Origin: DASUXA01 sp036378155
GTDB lineage: Bacteria; Actinomycetota; Actinomycetes; Mycobacteriales; Micromonosporaceae
Assembly (NCBI GenBank): GCA_036378155.1
Contig: DASUXA010000115.1
Span: 1 to 11,795 of the forward strand
DNA length: 11,795 nt
Direction of reading: 5' to 3'
Below the pieces are notes generated by a model that worked only from the letters and a program-made list of their open reading frames with translations, was not told the origin of the DNA and ran no database searches. Numbering within the stretch: the first letter of the stretch is position 1; each line of letters opens with the position of its first letter. A program made the position numbers and the translations under genes. Below are positions 7,984 through 11,795 of this stretch, in pieces.

Positions 7984-8117
7984 GTCGCACACGCTCCTTC
8001 TCGGGTTGTGAGCGGAGCATGTCGCGACGGGCTCTCGGCGGGCTCAAGTCGCGCTGGTGGGTTGCTCGTCGACGGCGACCTGCCCGGCAGGCTACGGCCG
8101 GCTACGGCCGGTCCGGC

Positions 8118-8543
8118 TCAGAAGAGGCCGTTGGTCTTCTCGAGATAGTCCGCGATCAGGTCGAGCTGGTCATCGGTGTACCCGTCGTTGACCTTCTCCA
8201 GGTGGGCGACGTACTCGGCGTACCGGTCGATCAGGGGCTGGACCTTGCCCATGTCGAGTTCGAGCCGTGCGCGACGGCGGTCCTCCGGGTCGGGCACCCG
8301 CCGGAGGTACCCGGCGCGCTCCAGGCGGTCGAGGACACGACTCACCGTGCTGGTCGATATCCCCGTCGCATCGCTGAGCTGCTTCGCGTTCCGGACGTCG
8401 TGACGCAGCACCAGCAGGTGGAGGGCCTGCGTGTCCGTCACGAGCAGTCCGAACTCCCGCGCGAGGCGGTCGTTGCCCAGGACCGCGTTCACGAGGGCCG
8501 CCTGGAACGCGCGTTGGATTCGCGCGCCGCGCGGACTCGACAT
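8118..8543 (-). CDS. MarR-family transcriptional regulator
   Basis: The 141-aa product is a winged-helix dimeric regulator, usually a repressor released by a small phenolic or drug-like ligand. The DNA-binding core spans about residues 35-100: AKQLSDATGI leads into the recognition helix STSTVSRVLDRLE (63-75), and the wing is DPEDRRRARLEL (85-96). Terminal helices for dimerisation are present on both sides. The ATG at 8543 has AAGGGG about 5 bases upstream. A perfect palindrome lies 27 bases further upstream, the usual place for autoregulation. The next gene on the strand is the glycosyltransferase, so the regulator may sense that enzyme's acceptor or product (inference). Its ligand is unknown. 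Confidence 0.93.
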   Translation of the reverse strand: MSSPRGARIQRAFQAALVNAVLGNDRLAREFGLLVTDTQALHLLVLRHDVRNAKQLSDATGISTSTVSRVLDRLERAGYLRRVPDPEDRRRARLELDMGKVQPLIDRYAEYVAHLEKVNDGYTDDQLDLIADYLEKTNGLF

Positions 8544-8565
8544 CTCGCCCCTTGCCTTGTCGTCC

Positions 8566-8588
8566 CACTATGGGATAATCCCATGGTG
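8566..8588. promoter_or_regulatory. Probable MarR operator (inverted repeat)
   Basis: The core is the perfect palindrome ATGGGAT-A-ATCCCAT at 8570-8584. After one mismatched pair (8569/8585) the arms continue with CAC (8566-8568) and GTG (8586-8588), giving a 23-base site with 11-base arms. The centre reads GATAAT on the plus strand, and TTGCCT lies 16 bases earlier (8552-8557), so it could cover a plus-strand -10 as well as the regulator's own leader. A half-site ATGGGATT recurs at 8616-8623. Confidence 0.72.
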
Positions 8589-8901
8589 CGAGTAACGGTC
8601 GGTGAGGTGGTACCGATGGGATTGTAGTGGAGGACCGGCTGGATGGGGCCGTCGGTAACGGCGTCCGTACCGCCAGCGGCAGCGTTCATGGATCTGCGCG
8701 GCGAGAGCACCTCGGCGTGCCCTCTCGCGCAACTCCCCCTCCGAGCCGCTGACTGCAACGCAGCAGTCGCTCCGCGGACGGGGTCGACCGGGCGACCACG
8801 AGGTCGCCGCCTGGGCTCAGTTACGCACCCAACGTCCGCAGCCGGACGATGATCGCATCGAACAGCACAAATTTACCTTCTTACGTTCACCGAGGAGAAA
8901 T
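8589..8901. other. 313-base gap between divergent MarR and the 132-aa gene
   Basis: Apart from the half-site ATGGGATT (8616-8623) and a GGAGG word (8629-8633), nothing gene-like is convincing. A 69-codon plus-strand frame from ATG 8643 follows that GGAGG, but its product has no protein-like pattern. The last 50 bases become A/T-rich (around 8868-8885) and likely hold the promoter of the 8902 gene. Confidence 0.5.
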
Positions 8902-9300
8902 ATGTCCGACCAACTCAGCGCCCAGGACGAGTACACGATCCAGGTCGCCGCACACGGCGTCGTCACGCTGATGGCTTCCTGCGCACCCGGCACGGTATCG
9001 GCGCCACGGGCGGGGATCGCCGCGGCGAAGGCGATGTCCACGGCGACCGGACTCACCGGGAAGGTCCTCGCGAAAAAGCCTCCGAAGCTTCCCTTCAAGG
9101 GCAGCGTCGCCAACACTGCCGACATCGTTCTGCCCGCGCTCACCGAGTCCGCGAAGATACTGGAACGCGCTCGGGAGGGCGAGGGAGAGAACTTCCGCCG
9201 CACAATCCGTATGATCGCCGAATCGGCTGCCGGCGCCAACGGCGGTACGTCACCAGCCGAAGCGGAAATGCTCCGCAAGATCGAGGAAGCGCTGCGATAG
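8902..9300 (+). CDS. Conserved-looking 132-aa actinobacterial protein of unknown function
   Basis: The 132-aa product begins MSDQLSAQDEYTIQVAAHG and is predicted mostly helical, with Ala-rich helices and a basic hinge AKKPPKLPFKG near residues 57-67. The second half (ADIVLPALTESAKILERA, then ENFRRTIRMIAESAA) forms amphipathic helices. It has no signal peptide, membrane helix or Cys pair. From memory it resembles small unnamed proteins common in Streptomyces and relatives, but I cannot give a function. The ATG at 8902 has AGGAG 4-5 bases upstream. It stands alone on its strand, with an A/T-rich leader before it and a strong hairpin right after its stop, so it is probably a single-gene transcript. 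Confidence 0.85.
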   Translation: MSDQLSAQDEYTIQVAAHGVVTLMASCAPGTVSAPRAGIAAAKAMSTATGLTGKVLAKKPPKLPFKGSVANTADIVLPALTESAKILERAREGEGENFRRTIRMIAESAAGANGGTSPAEAEMLRKIEEALR

Positions 9301-9304
9301 TTCC

Positions 9305-9346
9305 GGCAGGTCCGGATTTCTCGCGAGAATGCGCGCCGGACGTGCC
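9305..9346 (+). terminator. Strong nested hairpin after the 132-aa gene
   Basis: GGCAGGTCCGG (9305-9315) pairs with CCGGACGTGCC (9336-9346) with one mismatch in 11. The loop holds the perfect palindrome TTCTCGCGAGAA (9318-9329). GTTCC (9300-9304) and GGAAC (9356-9360) can close an outer stem. It begins 5 bases past the stop codon, the expected place for a terminator. Confidence 0.65.
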
Positions 9347-9360
9347 CGCGATATTGGAAC

Positions 9361-9936
9361 GGCGTTTCTAGAACTGCTTTTCCGGGATGCTTAGCGGGCT
9401 CCCCTCGGTGAAGCGGTCAGAGCGCGGTCGACGCGGGGACTGCGGTGCCGCAGTCCGCTCCACAGCCCGCGACGAGGTCCCTGGGGCGCGGTTCATACCG
9501 CTGCCCCAGGCCCGGCGACGGCAACCGCAGCGGCACCGCGACCTCTTCGAAGAGACGCTGGTCCGGGATCGTTCGGCCGCTGGGCGCGCAGGCGCGCCTT
9601 GACCTCGGCGCATCGGGAACGGCGAGGTTCCCGCCGAGGTCGCACACCACCTGGTTCGCGACCTCGCGACGCGGGCCAGGGCCTTCCTTTCCTTACAGAT
9701 CTCCGGTGGAAACCGGTCATGCGCCACGCGACGTGTGCCTGCCGAAGTCGTCACCACCACGGTGCCGACCGCCCCGCCATTCCGGGCACCGTCCGATCGC
9801 GGAGCGACCGGACCACCGCACCCGCCTCGTCGAAACACTCCCCCACCAGGCACAACGTCAGTCCACGGAGGCGCCTCGTGCGCGTCACCCGGACGAATCG
9901 CGCAGCGGTACCGGACCGCCGCCGGCTGCCGCTTCA
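9361..9936. other. 576-base stretch with no supported intact gene
   Basis: Several frames are open on both strands, but none gives a recognisable or evenly protein-like product. A minus-strand frame from GTG 9650 to 9417 has fair third-position G/C and begins VVCDLGGNLAVPDAP. The frame is interrupted by a TAA a little upstream, so at most it is a gene fragment. A 20-base inverted repeat GGACTGCGG-TG-CCGCAGTCC sits at 9437-9456. A GGAGG (9867-9871) lies 6 bases before GTG 9878, which opens a 20-codon frame ending in TGA at 9938-9940. Confidence 0.45.
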
Positions 9937-10292
9937 GTGATCCGCCTGTTCGTCAGCCGTACCTGTGGAAGTTCGGCGGAGCGGGTGGAGAAGGTGGTCG
10001 GCCAGCTGGGCGCGGCGGCACCGCTGTCACGATCCCGAGACGACCTCGACCTGCAGGTCGTCTCGCAACGCCGCCCACCCGGGCCCGCATGCCTCGGGTG
10101 GGTGGACGCGTCGGCGATCAAGGCGGCGGACGGGCGCACGATCGTCGCCGCGCCTGGCCGCGGTCCGAGTCGCCGACGGTCCGCCCGAAGTCCCCGGTCT
10201 GGTTGCGCGACGTCGTCGGATCCCTCGGCTGGTCGCAATCCTCCCTGGTCGGCGCCGTACCGGCGGAACAGCCGGACAAATGGACCGAATAG
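9937..10292 (+). pseudogene. Possible frameshifted small gene of unknown family
   Basis: From GTG 9937 (overlapping the TGA of a preceding 20-codon frame as GTGA) the reading frame has strong third-position G/C and a protein-like product beginning IRLFVSRTCGSSAERVEKVV and continuing through DDLDLQVVSQRRPPGPACLGW and ADGRTIVAAP. Near 10145-10155 that frame turns Arg/Ser-rich. The protein-like pattern and codon bias move to another frame (KSPVWLRDVVGSLGWSQSSL...), which ends at TAG 10290-10292. Joined, the two parts would make about 118 residues. This suggests a gene broken by one small insertion or deletion, or a sequencing error. No family is recognised; it could still be chance open frame in GC-rich DNA. 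Confidence 0.35.
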
Positions 10293-10549
10293 CAGGGCTG
10301 CCTGGGCCTTGAACTACGGTAACAACCACAGCCGCCTGACCTTCATCAATGGCGACTCGGCAACGTCGAGCCGCGCCCCGGTGGAGGTCTTACAAAATCC
10401 GCACCTGCCTAACCGTGGTCGTCTCTTACACCATCGGCGTGGACGCGCCCTCGCGCGGCACTCGGGCTCGGCTCAAGGCGGGCTCGAATACGAGTCCATT
10501 AAGATCGATGCTTGCCATCGGCGGAAGCGACCCCCTACCATACATAGCA

Positions 10550-10576
10550 AGCATGATCGGTGATCACCAATATGCT
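10550..10576. promoter_or_regulatory. 27-base inverted repeat upstream of the SARP promoter
   Basis: The perfect centre GGTGATCACC (10559-10568) is flanked by AGCAT (10550-10554) and ATGCT (10572-10576), which are symmetric to within one base. It ends 2 bases before the putative -35 box, a position suited to a dimeric regulator. The regulator is unknown. Confidence 0.5.
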
Positions 10577-10578
10577 AC

Positions 10579-10606
10579 TTGGCAGTATTGTACATCCTGT
10601 TAAGTT
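10579..10606 (+). promoter_or_regulatory. Candidate SARP promoter
   Basis: TTGGCA (10579-10584), a 16-base spacer and TAAGTT (10601-10606) fit the TTGnCA / TAnnnT actinobacterial pattern. They lie in the most A/T-rich part of the region, between two palindromes. The start codon is 318 bases further on, which is long, so a second promoter nearer the gene cannot be excluded. Confidence 0.4.
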
Positions 10607-10640
10607 AACGGTGGGCGCAGTGGTAACCTCCGCGAGAATA

Positions 10641-10654
10641 TTTGACGCGTCAAA
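10641..10654. promoter_or_regulatory. Perfect 14-base palindrome in the SARP leader
   Basis: TTTGACGCGTCAAA is its own reverse complement. It falls about 28 bases after the presumed transcription start, where a bound repressor would block elongation. TTGACG within it could also act as a -35 box, but no good -10 follows at the right distance. Confidence 0.45.
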
Positions 10655-10924
10655 GGAAACTCCGAGGGTATCGCGGTACTCACGCCGGATTGTCCACGAA
10701 AATGCGTATGCGACGGCGCATTTCCTGCCCTCCTTGTACCACGGGCATGGGCCGCGTGCGCCGACCGATTCGTTCGCTCTGTGAAGGATCGCGAGAAACG
10801 CTCCTTGAGAGCGCCGGAGGACCGATTACCGGGACTCCGAAGGGGAGCCACGAGCGTACGAAGCGGCTACGGAACCTCCGCATGCGGCCGACCGAGCATA
10901 CTTACCGGGAAGGGCGAAAGGACA

Positions 10925-11731
10925 TTGGAGATCAATGTGTTGGGTCCGCTCACGGTCACCGTGAACGGGAAGGCGGTAACTCCGACGGCTCCCAAACCGC
11001 GCCGGGTGCTCGCGTTACTCGCCATGAGCCTCAACAGCGTGGTCCGCAACGAGCAGATCATCGAGGAGCTGTGGGAGGACCGTCCGCCAGCCAGCGTGAC
11101 GACCACATTACAGACATACGTGTATCAGCTCCGCAAATCGCTGGGGCTCGCCACGGCGAACGCAGCGGACTACGGCAACCGCCACCGCCCGGCGGAAGCC
11201 CTGCACACCTTCTCCGGCGGCTACATGCTGTCACTGACGCCCGACTCGCTCGACGCCGCGCGCTTCGAGCGCCTCGCCAAACGAGGCCAGGCCGAGCTTG
11301 AAAGCGGCCGGGTGGAGGAGGCGGCGCAGACCCTGCGAGAGGCCCTGTCCCTGTGGCGCGGAGACGCTCTCGTCGACGTCAATCCCGGCCCGGTACTGCA
11401 GGTGGAAGTGGTCCGGCTGGAGGAGCTGCGCAGGAGCACCCTGGAGGCCCGCATCGACGCCGACCTGCGGCTGGGCCGGCACCACAGCGTACTCAGCGAG
11501 CTGGTCAGGCTCGCCGCCCAGCAGCCCACGCACGAGGGGTTCCAGGGCAAGCTGATGACAGCGTTCTACCGTGCCGGTCGCCGTTCCGACGCGCTGCACG
11601 CCTACCAGCAGGTACGACTCGCGCTCGTCTCCGAGTTGGGCGTCGAGCCGTCCGACGAGCTGCAACAGCTGCACCAGGCGATCCTCGTCGGTGAGCCGGC
11701 TCAGGACCTACGGGCCGGTTCACGCAAATAG
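10925..11731 (+). CDS. SARP-family pathway-specific transcriptional activator
   Basis: The 268-aa product is a small SARP, the class that activates antibiotic gene clusters by binding heptameric repeats and recruiting RNA polymerase. Residues 1-75 form the OmpR-type winged helix: EINVLGPLTVTVNGKAV, then KPRRVLALLAM, then TTTLQTYVYQLRKSLG. Residues 105-255 form the bacterial transcriptional activation (BTAD) helical domain, with ARFERLAKRG, LSLWRGDAL, VVRLEELR and ELGVEPSDELQQLHQAIL. Length matches ActII-ORF4/DnrI-type SARPs, with no ATPase extension. I chose TTG 10925 because the family starts exactly at this motif; GAAGGG and AAAGG lie upstream. GTG 10781 would add 48 non-family residues. 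Two in-frame TTA codons (11015-11017, codon 31; 11108-11110, codon 62) imply dependence on the rare bldA tRNA. Its targets probably lie to the right of the window. Confidence 0.93.
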   Translation: MEINVLGPLTVTVNGKAVTPTAPKPRRVLALLAMSLNSVVRNEQIIEELWEDRPPASVTTTLQTYVYQLRKSLGLATANAADYGNRHRPAEALHTFSGGYMLSLTPDSLDAARFERLAKRGQAELESGRVEEAAQTLREALSLWRGDALVDVNPGPVLQVEVVRLEELRRSTLEARIDADLRLGRHHSVLSELVRLAAQQPTHEGFQGKLMTAFYRAGRRSDALHAYQQVRLALVSELGVEPSDELQQLHQAILVGEPAQDLRAGSRK

Positions 11732-11769
11732 CCGACGGGGCGGGTCCCCAGAAGTAGACGCGTCGTGGG

Positions 11770-11795
11770 CGGCGGCTGCGGTACCGCAGCCGCCG
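11770..11795 (+). terminator. 26-nt perfect palindrome after the SARP gene
   Basis: The sequence from 11770 to the window end is its own reverse complement, with core GCTGCGGTACCGCAGC flanked by CGGCG and its partner. It starts 38 bases past the SARP stop, so it probably forms the terminator hairpin. More pairing may lie beyond the window edge. Confidence 0.65.

Larger units (their letters stand above)
10293..10924 (+). other. 632-base A/T-richer upstream region of the SARP gene
   Basis: Base composition falls clearly below the rest of the window, mainly from about 10490 to 10720. The region holds a 27-base inverted repeat, a promoter-like pair and a 14-base palindrome, listed separately. 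If transcription starts near 10613, the SARP leader is about 310 nt. That leader has a 7-bp hairpin (AAATGCG 10700-10706 with CGCATTT 10717-10723) and a 5-bp one (CGCTC 10799-10803 with GAGCG 10809-10813). A 74-codon frame from GTG 10560 ends with TGA at 10782-10784, but I see no ribosome-binding site or family match for it. Confidence 0.5.

Noticed and set aside
6749..8047. Second long minus-strand frame over the glycosyltransferase
   Set aside because: Arg-rich shadow; the glycosyltransferase frame has HGGAGT and normal codon bias.
8643..8852. 69-codon plus-strand frame after GGAGG, divergent from the MarR gene
   Set aside because: Ribosome-binding-like word present, but the product lacks any protein-like pattern and codon bias is weak.
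9417..9650. Minus-strand frame with fair codon bias (starts VVCDLGGNLAV)
   Set aside because: Blocked upstream by a stop, no ribosome-binding site for its first start, and no family. At most a fragment, so not called as a gene.
10560..10784. 74-codon plus-strand frame in the SARP upstream region
   Set aside because: It overlaps the palindrome and promoter-like elements, has no ribosome-binding site, and has no recognisable product.

Overview
The window reads as DNA from a high-GC filamentous actinomycete (Streptomyces- or Micromonospora-type). The reasons are strong G/C bias at third codon positions in every convincing gene, a SARP-type pathway activator containing two rare TTA leucine codons, a type VII (ESX) substrate pair, and GTG and TTG start codons. 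No rRNA, tRNA, transposase or CRISPR array was found.

Layout. Positions 1-2079 (minus strand) hold a small catabolic-looking operon. A 26-codon leader ORF is coupled by a 4-nt gap to a metal-dependent amidohydrolase, and an isochorismatase-like cysteine hydrolase follows. Positions 2345-3788 (plus) hold a three-gene secretion-type island: a small three-helix membrane protein, an EspC-like helical protein with a YxxxE motif, and a WxG-bearing larger partner. Positions 3865-5085 (minus) encode an MFS exporter, divergent from metK (S-adenosylmethionine synthetase, plus, 5272-6459). metK converges on a GT1 glycosyltransferase (minus, 6775-7983), with a perfect 13-bp hairpin and a 26-bp tandem repeat between them. 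A MarR-type regulator lies directly upstream of the glycosyltransferase on the same strand, with a palindromic operator in its promoter region. A conserved-looking 132-aa protein of unknown role (8902-9300) ends in a strong terminator-like hairpin. About 1.6 kb without a clear intact gene follows. It contains a possible frameshifted gene remnant (9937-10292) and then an A/T-richer regulatory stretch with a promoter-like sequence and two palindromes. The window ends with the SARP gene (10925-11731) and a 26-nt perfect palindrome at its last bases.

How the parts may work together (inference). The SARP, MFS exporter, deoxysugar-type glycosyltransferase, extra-looking metK and MarR switch are typical flank components of a natural-product gene cluster. 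The core synthase genes are not in the window and would be expected to the right of the SARP. The left third (amidohydrolase, cysteine hydrolase, ESX substrates) looks like unrelated chromosomal or accessory content. The most unusual items are the 26-codon leader ORF, the stand-alone ESX-type pair, the MarR operator, the bldA-type control point in the SARP, and the palindrome-rich SARP upstream region.
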